Source of the DNA: Cladobotryum mycophilum
Taxonomy: Eukaryota; Ascomycota; Sordariomycetes; Hypocreales; Hypocreaceae
Reading direction: 5' to 3'
Assembly (NCBI GenBank): GCA_036429605.1
Contig: JAVFKD010000016.1
Coordinates: 1,426,001 to 1,490,000, forward strand
DNA: 64,000 nucleotides
The notes beneath the pieces were generated by a model. That model had not been told where the DNA came from and ran no database searches. It saw only the letters and a program-made list of their open reading frames with translations. Below are positions 14,201 to 26,753 of the stretch, one piece after another. Position 1 is the first letter of the stretch. Each line of letters begins with the position of its first letter. Made by a program: the position numbers and the translations under genes.

Positions 14201-14829
14201 TTTACATGCACCCCATGCTCAGCTGCCAGTCTACGGGTCGTCATGGCTCCAGGATCATGGTTTCAGACTTTCACCTCAAACAACTTTCGGCTGTGTTGGC
14301 CGTCATTACCCTGTCACCACCCACTTACCACACTTACCACGCACACACTTACAATGGCCCTATCTCTCAACTCGTTTTGCGCCCATTCTTCTCTACTTGC
14401 TATTACTATTACTGCTTCTCACCGCATCCCGGCAATGCTTAGTTTATGCCCTATATTCGTCTCATTGCTATATCGTTACCGGGGGACTGCAATTTGATTC
14501 ACGAGGCTTAGACCAAGACGGGCATTCCTCCTCCTCCTCATCCTCCCCCTACCCATCTGAGCACACAATCATCTTTCTATTTCAGCCTTTTCGTCTCTTC
14601 TACATCAACACCCCCATGGTTCTTCTCTCTCCTATGATCCCGAAAGATCGATATTGAATACCCATGATCTAATACGAACTCTTGTTTACAAAAGAGTTCA
14701 TCTTCAGCCAACCGGGCTGTGTATATCCAAATCGGTCTCGTGCTTCGCGACCCTTCCCACCCAACTATTACTTGATCTTCTTTAATATCAACCGCCCTCC
14801 TCCCTCCTTCCCCTCTTTGACTATTCATC
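8293..14829. other. 6.5 kb gene-free region upstream of the transcription factor
   Basis: No open frame here has family resemblance or convincing splice-linked exons. Content: A/T-rich low-complexity DNA to about 10 kb, a (CTA)n run at 11958-11978, a TACGGAGTA motif at 11989, a (CTC)n run at 13232-13267 and pyrimidine-rich DNA to 14829. The last several hundred bases are probably the leader and promoter of the transcription factor gene. A non-coding transcript cannot be excluded. Confidence 0.6.
13232..13267. repeat. (CTC)n trinucleotide repeat
   Basis: About twelve uninterrupted CTC/TCC units. Open frames crossing it translate as poly-Leu, poly-Ser or poly-Pro and are repeat artefacts. Confidence 0.9.
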
Positions 14830-17800
14830 ATGGGCAGTCTCAGGAATATTATGAACGTCGATGACGACCACATCGACTCACATTCCATAAGAAGGGATAG
14901 AAGGTCTGGTTCGAGATCTACCATGGACCAAGACCCATCTATGTCTATGCCCAGATACTCCGGCCCTGTCGACTACTCAACATCTCAGTACTCATCTCGA
15001 CGAAATTCACCCCCGTACTCTCTTCACTCTTCAGCTCTACCCCTCGGTCACTCCAGTCCTACAGGCAGCCGTCGGAGGAGCAATACCAGCACAGATTCGA
15101 TGGAGTCTGCTTACAGTCACAGCCAGGGCCACGCAAACTCATACTCAGCGGCACCTATCAGACCAATCATGCCCGGCGGAGCCACAGGGAGGCTCCAGTT
15201 AAGCTGACACCCATCACTGGAAGAGTCAGTCGTGCAAAGAAGGGTGTTCCAGTTCACACCTGTGAGGTCTGCCGACCAGCAAAGGTATTCCATCTCATTT
15301 CCCCCGCATACTGTGGTGAGAATAGGTTGCTGATATTCACTCTCCAGACTTTCACAAGAGCCGAGCATTTGAGGTCAGTTCATTTTCAATATACTTGTGT
15401 GTCTCATTGTACTGACTTTTCTAGACGGCATCAGTTGAGTCACCAACCTCCCGAGTTGGCCTGCACTGTTCCCGGATGCGAGAAGGTGTTTCATCGCAAG
15501 GACCTCCTTGAGCGACATCAACAAAGACAGTGAGTCTTACTCCACAAAGCCATGACTGACATTGCAGATTTTTTTTAACTCGAATACAGTGAGCAAGACG
15601 ATAAGATGAACAAGGATGTCGGCCAGTCATCAAGACGATCGTACACCACCTCGAGCCCAAGTCGAGGCTACGGAAACTCACCACCGATGCAATCGCTACA
15701 AATGCCATCTTTCGGTGGACCCAATGTTGGCGGGGTTAGGTCGATCCCAGAAGTATCCATGTCTTCTGGCCACTGGTCAGTCAGCAGGTCGAGCCACGGA
15801 GGAAACCCGCTGTCTTCACCTCACATGCGAGAGGCACAGAACGCATATCATTTGGGGGAAATCAAGAGTGAATACGTTGTTGATTCGGTAGCGGGCATTC
15901 ATGGCTCAAGCACCAGGCTGGTTCCTGGATACGATGAGCCTCGTTCCGCTGCTGACATGGGAGTACTGAGCACAGTTCCAGATCTCTGCATGTCTGATCC
16001 CGTATCCTCTAACCTTCCATGGGCTGATGGTGCTGGTTTGGCGTCTTCTGCCTCCGGAAGCACTTACTCTACGCCGCCCTCAGATCAGCACCCCCGAGTC
16101 GAACCCCAAGTGCCGAGTGGACTGGACAGATGCCGTCCTTCCATACCTCTTCCAGCCCTATCATCGCCACTGGAGGATATCCCCTCTCTTTCGGGTATGC
16201 CACGACTCCTCCACAAGTTTACGCCACAATCTACAGCGATGCTATGGGTCTGCCCCTGCCAGGCTATGAAGATAGCACTCCCCTCTATGGTCATCATCTT
16301 CTTGACAACACAGTTCGTAGTCTGTCTCCGCAACTGCTTGTGGGTCAGTCATCTGAGACTTTAGTTACAGCTCCTGCTGCACTTCCCTCGGATCGATTGA
16401 TGTACCCACGCGCCCTCAGCCGCGAACCTGTGGATGCTCTAGGTCTGTTCATGACTCAGGATATGACGTCGGTGAACCTGAATCGAGAGGCTCGAAGCGC
16501 GATTCCAGCATATCTTGAAGTGTACTGGGACAAGGTTCACAGTATGTACCCGATTATCCACAAGCCGACGTTTGAGAATGCCTCGGACATGATCCCCGAG
16601 CACCTCGACATTCTCCAGTGCGCCATGGCTGCCGTGGCAACTCAGTTCCTTGAGCACCAGGATCATCGCAACAACGGACATCAACTCCACACCTATGCTT
16701 GGGACAAGTCAAAGATGGTGAGTTTATCGAGACGCATTTGTAAAAGACAAGTTGCTTACAGAGTTTTACAGTACACCAACGCTCCGGAGTGGCCGTTGCC
16801 CATCATGCAATCCGTTCTTCTTTGTGAATACTATGCTCGTTTCCGAGGTCGCAATAAGAAGGCATATGAGCCATCACTCCGCTTTGAAACCCTGTACCAA
16901 ATGGTTAGTTCCCGCTCTTCATTGTCAGCTTGCCGTCCTTGATATAGTGCTCTCTCTCCTCTCTCTCTCTCTCTCTCATACACTCTCTTTATTCGGTTGA
17001 ATATCTACTCGGTTTTCTATCGATTTTCAAGATTCTGCGCTTTCATTCTTTCATATTTCTTTGCATGATTCGCCATAAAATGAGACTCAGTAACTCAACT
17101 ATTACGACAGGTTATCAACATGCAAAACACTTTTGCACCGAATTTGGCGGGTTGCAACGACTCCCAGCGATGGAAGATTTGGGTCGACATGGAATCGAGA
17201 AGACGTCTTCTCTCTGCCTGCTTCCTTCTCGATGTTCATGGAATGAGCTATCTTGAACAGCCCCGCGTCCGGACTCTTGGTCTGGATTACACTGCCCCTG
17301 AGACACTCCCCATCCCATTGTCTATTAGCACTGCCCAGCTCTGGGATGCGCAGACCTTTCAAGAATGGAGCAACATGAACCATTCGGGTGTCATTTCCAC
17401 CGTCGGAGGCACTCTCCTTGGTGAGCTCTCGGCTGCTGATATTTCTGCCATCCCCGCCTTTGACGCGGCCCTCTTTCAGGCGACACACGCACTCCAGCTT
17501 CCCCAGCGCCAGTCGCTCACAAAGGTTGATCTTCTGGAGGATGCCTCGGGTATGAACATTAACCAGTTCAACCTCGTGAACCTCTTCCCCTACTCACACA
17601 GTGCCATGACTTACCTTGCTCTTCACCACACCCCTCTCCACACTCTCCTCTCTGTTTCAGGTGATAGCTGGGTCTTTAACAAGAAGGTTCTCCAAGCGAG
17701 AGACTTCATGGAGCATCAAAACCAGCTGAGGAAGTGGCGAGAGTCTGGAAGCGCTGCAGTGGCGGCTACTTTTGCCGCTCGCGCTCTCAGCCTGTTCCTC

Positions 17801-18187
17801 GGCTTGCAAATGTCCACTGGCGAGGACGGAAACGTATTGATGACTGTCAACCTCCCAGGGCCACAGTACAAGGAGATCTCCGACTTCTGGGGCGTCTACG
17901 TCTGCGCCCTGATCTGCTGGGCCTTTGGCCACGTTGGTGCCTGCCGTACGGACGTGAGCCGTCCCTCCCGCAGCGCGGCTGTGCAGTGGATCGTGAATGT
18001 CGCGGACATGCAACCGGGACAGTTGCAGAACATGTCTGACGAAGAGCGACAGGACGCCTCTGGCGCTATCGGTCTTGCCCGCGCCTCTCTAGAGAGAGAT
18101 TGTCTGGGTGGGCGAAACATGTTACTCGCCGACGCTCTTGGCGTTCTCAAGAAGCTTGAAGAGGGCGACAACTACAGACGATTCTAA
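14830..18187 (+). CDS. C2H2 zinc-finger transcription factor with fungal-specific regulatory domain; two apparent frameshifts
   Basis: Likely nuclear DNA-binding regulator. Exons 14830-15284, 15348-15373, 15425-15529, 15590-16717, 16772-16903, 17111-18187. The Ser/Tyr/Pro-rich N-terminus is followed by a basic linker and two C2H2 fingers: CEVC...HLRRH..H, assembled across the 26-base exon 2, and CTVPGC...H...H. A Ser/Pro-rich middle then leads to the fungal-trans domain (from about residue 520), with the typical stretch around YWDKVHSMYPIIHKPTF and a C-terminal acidic end. Two single-base gaps break the frame: at the G run 15187-15189 and the C run 16091-16095. Adding one base to each gives 975 codons exactly. 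The intron at 16904-17110 holds a CT repeat. I recognise the class but not the named regulator. The very long upstream region fits a tightly controlled gene. Confidence 0.88.
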
Positions 18188-19419
18188 ATCGTCATTGATT
18201 ATGATTTTTTGGTTTTTCTTTTCTTCTCTTCTTGATTCTTATCTTCGGGTTTGGTTCGGTCTGGTATGGGTTAATTCAAAAAATGGTCGGTTTTTTAATA
18301 CGGGATATACGACTGGGAACAAAGGGAAAGGAAAATTAAGAGGGGGATGCATGAGATTTTGGCGCAGTTAAAGGGGGAGGGAGGGATGACGGCGGCGTCA
18401 GCTCATGGATGGGCGATTTTTTCCGGGGGGATTTTGAGAGGATGGGCCTTTAATGATGGGACGTGGGGAGTAACGATCAAAACAACAACATGGGTTTAGT
18501 TTTATTACTGGATTAAAAAGGGTAGGATGCGAGAAACGATCCTTGGGAATAAGGGGGTATGGGGAGTGTGTGTGTGGCGAGGTTTATGCTTTTCTTCCAT
18601 CAGACATGTATTATTTGACGTTTTTAGAAACGGGTTCGAACAATGTATTAGAATAGTTTTTACAATCAACGCATAGTTAGTTATCAGGTCATCTTCCATC
18701 ACATTCTTCATCTTCATCTTCATCTTCACCTCTTGAAACCTCGCTAGGCAAAAAAAACTCCCCAAGTTCTGTCCAAATAAAACAAAACTAAACTAAACAA
18801 GAATTGCATCCCATCATTACAACATGTGTAAACCAGCTCTCCCCACGCAGATAATTATATTAAAAAAAAACTTGATTTTTATTTAGAACCATTCGCTTCG
18901 TTTTGTTTTGTTTTGTTTGAAAATGTGTTTCTCTCCCTCCCTCCCTTTGCTTCTTCTTCTCTCTTCCCTTCCTTCCCTTCATCCAGACTTTCCCAGTGAT
19001 TTCTTTCTTTCTTTCTTTTCTTTCGTAGAGCTAGAAAAAGACAAAAAAATAAAAATAAAAAAAAGATAAATAAAAAGGACATGAAAAAAAGGGAATTAGA
19101 ACAGTCAAACCATACCCCCTTTCTCTTTTTTTTCTTCATCGTTGCAGAGGTAACCCCCTTCCCCCTCCTCCTCCTCCAAGTCCTCCCACGCTGATGCTAT
19201 GGTATTGTACACGATCCATCCCCAATCCCCTCCCCCAAGGCAAGGGAGCAAAAAGAAAAGAAAAAGAAAGTCCAAAATCTCCCATTGCCTGAAGCCTAAA
19301 CATCTTCAGCTATGCTTCTTGTCCCCTTCCCTCCCTCCCTCCCCTTTCCAGTGCCTCTCAAAAAGCTCTTCATTCCCTCTTCCCAACTGAAAATTTCTTC
19401 GTTTTTCTGGCCTTTGCTC
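18188..19419. other. Convergent 3' spacer between the transcription factor and HRP1
   Basis: Holds the 3' ends of two converging genes. It is full of homopolymer tracts (poly-A, poly-T, TTTTG repeats near 18900, CCT and CTTT runs near 18940-19020). No gene is visible. Confidence 0.7.
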
Positions 19420-22416
19420 TTATCGCGCATAAGGATGGAACCCCCTATTTCCGCCTCTGCCACCTCCACGATAGTTTGCTCCAGGCTTGCCGGCATTTTT
19501 AGGCCCTGTCGGAGCATTCGCCGGTGGTGAATTCTGGGGATCCGGTGTTCCTCCCTGGCCAGCACTACCGCCGCGTCGGAAGCCACCTTGGTTGGCATTT
19601 GGCTGAGGATCATCATACATGCCCTCCCACGATGTTGGAGCACCGCCGCCTCCGCCACCACCACCTCCACCACCGCCCATGTTGTTGCTGTATGCTCCTC
19701 CACCTCCTCCACCGCCGCCACCACCGCCGTACCCGCCACCTCGGCCACCTCTTCGGCCTCCGTGGGGGTTCTGTTGGGGCTGTTGCTGATACTGGTCATA
19801 ATTATCGTAGGCGCCCCCACCGTTGCCCTGGCCACCGCCCTGTTGCTGCTGCTGCATCATCTGTTGTTGCATTTGCTGCATTTGCTGCATCATCTGGGGG
19901 TTCATATTAGCCATCATCTGCTGGGCCCCACCACCCCCACGACCCATCATCTGCTGCATCTGCTGCATCTGTTGCATTTGCTGCCACATGGCTGGATTCA
20001 TAGGCATGCCACGGCTCATGGCCATCTGTGACTGCATCATAGCAAAATATTGCTGCATACGCTGAAAATACTGCGCCATGGCCTGCGGAGTCATGCCTGA
20101 GTTGTTGCCGGCCATCTGTTGGGTCATGCCGCTCGAGCTGGCCTGCTCATCACCCTTTCTAAACTTGGTTCGCTTCGCCGCCTCCTCCTCTTCGCGGAGG
20201 TTACCCCTAGGCTGTGCCTTTTTAACTTCAATAGGCTTTCCGTGAATCTCCAGGGGGACGTTGATGCATGCATCCACTCCAGCTTCGCTTTCAAAAGTCA
20301 CAAAGCCAAACCCTCTTGGCCGCCCAGTGTCTTTATCCATCATCAACGTGGCATCGACAACTCGACCAAATTGAGCAAAGTACTCTCTGAACTCCTGGTC
20401 TGTCGTCTCCTGGCTGACGCCCCCGACGAATATTTTGCTGGTCTTTTCTTGCTCATCACGAGGGATGGCCCGCTTGGGATCAATCTAAAATCCACCGCGT
20501 TAGGAGTCGGAAGGATGTTGCTGGACAGTAAAAGTGACTTACGATTTTGCCATCCAAGAAATGCTCCTTAACCATGACAATGTTAACCGTCTTGGCATCC
20601 TTGAAAGTGAGGAAACCAAAGCCTCGAGATCGACCGGTGCTGCTGTCTCGCATCACAGTGCATTCAACAACCTCGCCGAACTGGGAGAAGTAGTCTCGAA
20701 GGGATTCTACTCCTAGTTAGGGAACTCCGAGAACAATTCAGTGCTGCATCAGATATAAGAGAAACTCACGATCGGTAGTCTCCCAATTAAGTCCGCCTAT
20801 GAACATTTTTCTATAATAAAGCGCAATCAGTGATTAATTCAATACGAAAAAGCATCATTATACAATGCTAAATCAAACAGTGATGACAAAATCAGACAAG
20901 GGCTCGACGGGGGTGGGATGGTGACGGGCCAGAAGAGGAAAGCATCCAGCCGTTCATGGGCCGGCTGCGGCAGTGAATTGGGAGCCATTCCGGGTCGATA
21001 CACTTGTTGTTTGTTTCTTCGGATAGCATATTGGCAGGCGGTTCGAGAGATCAAGCATCTATCCGTAAACCACGTAATTATGCATCAGAATAGCTTCCAA
21101 GGAATCCTCCACACCGACGTCTTTGGGTCAGACAGATGAAGAGATGCAGATTATGATGGGGCTCATTTGACAGATTGGCGTGGTCTTGGTTTCCGGGTTG
21201 TCCCAATAAATGATCAATCCCTTCCCTTTCCTATTACATGCCGTAATCAGGGTTGGAATGACAGTATTGGTGGTGATATGCTGGAGTTACCGAGTCCAAG
21301 AGATATGAGACTCGACGAAACATCCCATGGGAAGACAGAGTGCAGCAAGGATGCAATGTGCCAGTCATGTTGTGTCGAATGTTCCTTTCTTTCTTTCCTC
21401 TTCGTTTTCAGTGCTATCGTTCTGTCTCTGTCTCTGACTGTCTGTCTGTCTGTTGCTAGGTACGAGCTGACTCTGACTGCTACTCGATGTATCTTGCTAC
21501 AGCTCCTCTAGAAGTGTATGGACTCCCGTCGGGCTATCAAAATGAATCTCTGCCACTGAGCTATGGAAGACAGAAGTGCCCCATTTGATGACGAATGCCG
21601 GGTTGGTATCTCTGCTTGGCCATCATATCAAAAGGTGACCCCCAGCCCCCTAGATATAGAGGCAATTTCTTCCTTTTTGAACCTCTGGTCTATCTTCTCT
21701 CGAGATGTTGACTCAGAAAATGCCTTTGCTCGGCTTAACCATCCAGTTCCCGGGGTGATCATGATGTCCCACCAAATTGTTTTGCTGACACTTTGCAGAC
21801 ACTTTGCATTTCTGGCTGACCAGGCCTCCTTCTCCTGAGCCCGACCGTCCTCCCGTCCAAGATAAGCCAGCCAACTGAGCCCAATTACGCCGAGGCCACT
21901 AGGTGCTGCCACCATCCCAGCAAAAGAAAAAAGCGACACTAATCGCCAAGACTGTAAGGGGGAGGGGGATTTTGCACACGGGTTCACAGGATACAAATCA
22001 CAATTGTTACGGTATGGGGACTTACCCGTCTTCTTTGGCGCTTGCTTTGTGAACTGTGCCATACGGTGGGGTCGACGGCGCGTCATCGTGCTGCCCAGCA
22101 TGGCTCATGTGGTTTGACGTGCCACCGCCCAAGTTGAAGTCGACATCATCATCGTCATCGTCATCATTCATATTATCGTAATCTCCATTCCCCTGCTCGT
22201 TGATCGTCTCGGTCGATTCCACAGGTTCTAGGGCGCTAGTGTCGGGCGCTTTGGGCGCGTTGAAAACTGGTTGCTGGGGAGCAGCTTTGGAGGTTTCGGC
22301 GTCCTCATAGCTGCGCATCACAATGTTAGGAAGGAATTCTGTCGCGTTCGGTGAAGCCCATCAACAACTCACAGATCAGCAAAGAGATCATCTTCGAAGT
22401 TCTCAGCATCCGCCAT
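19420..22416 (-). CDS. HRP1: Nuclear RNA-binding protein, Hrp1/Nab4-like (two RRMs, Met/Gln/Gly-rich tail)
   Basis: Homologue of the yeast cleavage factor IB hnRNP that binds mRNA 3' end signals. Exons on the minus strand: 22416-22373, 22310-22026, 20810-20770, 20706-20543, 20484-19420, 532 residues, frame intact. The N-terminus is acidic with a DDDDDDD run. RRM1 (about 110-187) begins KMFIGGLNW; its RNP1 is RSRGFGFLTF. RRM2 (about 195-270) begins KIFVGGVSQ with RNP1 RPRGFGFVTF. The tail has repeated QQMQQM blocks, two long Gly runs and RGG-like boxes ending in a basic GGNRGFHPYAR-type end, a low-complexity region expected to favour condensate or aggregate formation. The second intron is 1215 bp, far longer than any other here. 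Start chosen at the ATG giving MADAENFEDDLF. Confidence 0.93.
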
Positions 22417-23315
22417 GATGACAATCGAAGACGGCTAGCGACTCGTTGTTGAAAGGAGATGCTAAATGTGAGACAGAGCGCAACGAGATGGAACGAGAAC
22501 GTGGATTCGAAATGATCGGTAAGGTGCTGTTATGTGTCCTTGTCACAATTAATATGTATGATCACGGGAGTTAATAAATCGTCAAGGAGGAGATAGCAAA
22601 AGCTGAAATGAGGAGATCTCAGGTCGTGATATGATTCTGAGGAGGTAAGTGGAAAGGTTGTCTTGCAACAAGGAAAATGCAGGTCCACCACCTGCTAAGT
22701 AGTTTAGGGTGCTGACTAAGGTTGCAGCACTAACAGAAGAGCGGCCGCTGCAACTACGGCCGGACTTTGGCAGCCCAGCTCGGAGCCAGCCAGCCCAGGG
22801 CAGACGGGCTCCATGGCACTCAAGCGCTGTAAGCACGCTAAAACCTTGGAGGCTTCAGTGGCCTACAGCACCTGCGCACCCTTACCCCGCCTGCAAGATG
22901 CCGGAGCTTGGGCAGTAATTGAGCCCTGCATCAACTGCGCCGCCTGTGTCGCAGCCCAGTTTTTAGAGGGTTGTTTAGGTGTCGGGTCCCCGACGGTGGA
23001 TGAAACTAGACTGAGACAGGCAAACATCACAAGAACAAACAACTGGAACCGAGACCAAGGCCAACGAACCAGTTCATTAAGGTCCAAGGCTCGTCTTATT
23101 ACGGGGGTCACTACAACCCCCAGACAAGAACCGACTCCAATCCTCAACAAGGCTCCAAAAGCTCACCACACAAGAACCCTCGCATAATGAGGCTTCACTT
23201 TTATCCTGTTGACGAGCCCTCGTGAAAATGTGGCCGTCTTCGGGAAGCAACAAGAAGCCGGCCAATTCAGTAAGGATACTACCATTCTTCTTCTTATCAG
23301 ATCTCCCCCCATGCC
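22417..23315. other. Divergent spacer between HRP1 and GYP1
   Basis: About 0.9 kb of shared upstream DNA for two divergent genes. The first GYP1 exon is not certain, so part of this stretch could be its leader. No gene seen. Confidence 0.6.
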
Positions 23316-25500
23316 ATGTCGTTGTCGTGTCTTGTCGCAATAGACGACGGTGAAGCTGACTGCCCCACTGCCGCAGGAAATGGTCCAGGTCGGTATGTTG
23401 ATGGAAACCCCCCCTTCGGTATCGCAGGCCCTGGAGGCTGCTTGTGATGAAACAATTGGAGGCTTGTCGCTGACTGAAGCATCTTCTGGTCCTGTGTTTA
23501 GACCGGTCTGAGTATGCTTGACCATCCGATCCCGCATCGCATCCGTTGTCTACACGTTTGCCCCTCGCTGACACCATTCCCACGACAGATCTGCATCCCC
23601 GTTCTGGAGACCACCGCTACGAGAGAGCGCCTCTAAGAGACGCGTTACCTCCCCGGTACGACGAGATTCCTCCAACATCGTTGTTGGCGCAGCATATTCC
23701 CACGCCGATGTCCTCAAATTTGACTCTCTGTATGACACCACCACCTACCACACAAACTCGATCCCACCACCTCGTACGTCCCATCGCTAACCTTGGATAA
23801 TAATAAAAAAGAAACCTGTCGAGCTCCTCCTCTGCCCGCCCTAGAACCCCTCCTTCTGCTTCTTCAAGCAGAGTTCGAGTTCCAGATGCCTCCCCTCCGC
23901 CTCGAGGCTCGTTGGGCTCCAGCTCTCCGCCATTCAAGAGCTACATCAATTTTTTGTCCAATACCAACGATGACTGGAAAGCGGATGAAGATGAGATGTT
24001 GGGATATGAAGATGACGACGGCGACGACTTTGGCCTGCCTAGTCTCTCCAACATGAAGAGGAGGACAAAGCGCATAGCTGACCAGACGAAATCCGATACC
24101 AACCTCACGCCCATAATGGACAATCATCTCGGAACGGTGCAAGCGAGACGTTACTCAAACAGCGCCGATATTGCGGCTGAGCGTCCGGCGCCCACATACC
24201 CGATGCCAAAGAAGAGCGAGGGTAAAATCCTTCGTCCACAATACAAAGAGATTTTAAAAGGTGAGCCAGGTTCATTGATGGTTGTGGTTTATGAGATGCA
24301 TGCTAATCAACTATTGAAGACCCTGCCAACGCCCTCAACCTGATCAACTATCCTTCCATCCCTAGTAATGCGCCTCAAAAGGAGGCTGATGCGATTAATT
24401 CTCGAATCACTCGGATTAACAAGTTCAAGAGGCTGCTTCAAGCCTCGTCCATTTCTCTTCCAGATCTCCGATCATTGGCATGGTCAGGTGTGCCAAGCGA
24501 AGTTCGTGCCATGACTTGGCAACTACTGCTGAGCTATCTCCCCACAAACAGTGAAAGGCGGGTCGCTACGTTGGAAAGAAAGCGAAAAGAGTACCTAGAC
24601 GGCGTGAGACAGGCCTTTGAAAGAGGGGGATGAATGCCACCAATAGCTCCGTGGGTAAGGCGCGAGGTCTAGACGAGGCAATCTGGCACCAAATTAGCAT
24701 TGATGTACCCAGAACAAACCCGCACATCGAACTCTACGGGTATGAGGCAACACAACGATCTCTGGAGCGAATTCTCTACGTCTGGGCCGTGAGGCATCCT
24801 GCTAGTGGATATGTTCAAGGCATCAACGATCTAGTAACACCGTTCTGGGAGGTGTTCCTAGGTCTCTACATTGCAGACCCCGATATCGAAACTGGCATGG
24901 ATCCGGGTCAGTTGCCCAAGTCGGTGCTGGATGCGGTTGAGGCAGACTCCTTCTGGTGTCTCACAAAGCTTCTAGACGGCATCCAAGACCATTACATTGT
25001 AGCACAGCCGGGCATCCAACGACAAGTAGCTGCGCTGCGCGACCTCACTGCTAGGATAGATTCTAACCTGTCCAAACACCTTGAAAATGAGGGCGTTGAG
25101 TTTATCCAGTTCAGTTTTCGGTGGATGAACTGTCTCCTCATGCGCGAGATCAGTGTGAAGAATACGATTCGCATGTGGGATACCTACCTGGTATGTATTC
25201 CTCGATGTTTGATTCTGCTACCAAGCTAACAACTCTTTCCAGGCGGAGGAACAAGGGTTCTCCGAATTTCATCTTTATGTTTGTGCCGCTCTGCTTGTAA
25301 AGTGGTCGGATAAACTTGTCAAGATGGACTTTCAGGAGGTCATGATGTTCCTGCAGAGCCTCCCGACTAAAGCTTGGACGGAAAAGGATATCGAGCTTTT
25401 ATTGAGCGAGGCTTTTATTTGGCAGAGTCTTTTTAAGGGGTCGGCGGCGCACTTGAAGGGACAGCCTCAGCGCCCGCTGTTGACAAACTTGCAGTTATAG
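23316..25500 (+). CDS. GYP1: Rab GTPase-activating protein, TBC domain (Gyp1-like); 5' end uncertain, one clear frameshift
   Basis: Accelerates GTP hydrolysis by Ypt/Rab GTPases at the Golgi. Secure exons: about 23824-24260, 24320-25190, 25243-25500. The TBC domain shows both catalytic fingers: the arginine finger in IDVPRTNPH and the glutamine finger in YVQGINDL, followed by FIQFSFRWMNCLLMRE and the C-terminal FHLYVCAALLVKW block. At 24625-24629 a run of five G puts a stop just before the arginine-finger region; one more G restores a continuous frame. The N-terminus is less secure. An exon at 23589-23773 reads SPFWRPPLRESASKRR in a coding-like frame, and the best ATG exon is 23316-23392. Joining these to the TBC part needs one further base, so another undercalled run is likely. 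The ATG at 23316 is a best guess. Confidence 0.82.
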
Positions 25501-26753
25501 GAAACAAGAGACACTAGCCAGCACTTTTGGTTAATCGAGTTTCCCAGCCTGTGATGTTGTTTTTACCTGCATCTTGAATATTCATCTATCGGTTTCGTAT
25601 GCCAATGGGAACTTGGCTTTTCAAGGCATCCGGGGTTACTGTGATGGCAACTAGGCAGTGCTGACATGGACAGCCTATGAGTATCGTCTTACTATCTGAA
25701 TCATAATGAGCACAAGGAAAAGGCATATTGAAACCAATGAGAAAGTAGAAGACCTCGTATTCCCTTATCTCTCTTGCTGTGAGGCATATGCATGGCCATT
25801 GTGGCTGAGCATGGGATTTCAAGAAAGTCCCCTGAGTCAATACAACCTCGAGTGCAAATATGCCATGGACGTCAACTATTGAAGAAGTCTTCTGCGTAGA
25901 TAGATAGACGCCACATGGGTCCTCGAGATCAGGTGAACAATCATAATCATGTAGGCGCTTTACTTTTCTAGCTTAATGGGGGAGGGGGGCAGAGACAAGA
26001 CAATGAAGACTCAATCAAGCATTGAAACGGATCTGCAAAACTCCACAAGTGTAACAACCCAACCTTTTTTTATCGGACAAACCGTCGCGCCCTTTTGTTT
26101 GTTGTCCATCATCACAATCACGGCCAACTCAACCCGCATTGACACGAGGGTTGCAATCAACGAAGATCAAACCCCCCCCTTCCCCCTCCCCCATGATTCT
26201 TATGTACTTTGTATGTCTGTCTGTCTTTCGCTCTATGGAAGTGATTTACAGTCCCCTTCATTCTATTGGGTGCCCTTTCTCGGGGGTGAGTTACGCTTGC
26301 AGCGGCGGTGTAAGCGAAAAAGAGAAGGTCAGGAATGAGAACTTGTTTGATCGGCATGACTCTAGCCTCTCCTTGTGGGTGGGAATGGAATGCTACCTCA
26401 CGGGTCTTATAGCAACAGGAGAGAGAGATGGAGATCGCCCCGAGTCAAATAAGTTGCATGTATTCATTATATATATATATCCTTATCTAGACAATCGCTC
26501 ATTGTTCACTTCTCTTTCTTCTTCTTCTTTTCTTTCTTCCTTTCCTTAATTCAACGTTTCATTCATTCTCTTTGAATCATCGATTTGAGACCTTTTTTTT
26601 TCCTTACCGTGTCTCACAAGTCTTGCAGCGCAAACCACACTCCTCTTTGTGTCTCGTCAACTCTCTCTCTCTCTCTCTCTTCTCGCTGCTCTCATCTCTC
26701 TACAAAACAGAACAGAACAGAACAAAACAAAACAAAACACAACCAATATCACG
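25501..26753. other. Spacer between GYP1 and the CFEM gene
   Basis: 3' end of GYP1 and promoter of the CFEM gene. CT-rich tracts (26514-26545, 26660-26690) and an AACAG/AACAA run (26703-26740) directly precede the CFEM start, as expected for a leader of an actively expressed fungal gene. No other gene seen. Confidence 0.65.

Noticed and set aside
14196..14657. Several 120-160 codon overlapping frames before the transcription factor
   Set aside because: Three frames are open at once over pyrimidine-rich DNA, which indicates lack of stops rather than coding.
19588..20031. 147-codon Leu/His-rich open frame opposite HRP1
   Set aside because: It is the antisense shadow of the Met/Gln/Gly-rich HRP1 tail; composition follows from the repeats.
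21167..21511. 114-codon frame inside the long HRP1 intron
   Set aside because: Opposite strand to the host gene, no family likeness, and its C-terminal part is (TCTG)n-rich low complexity.
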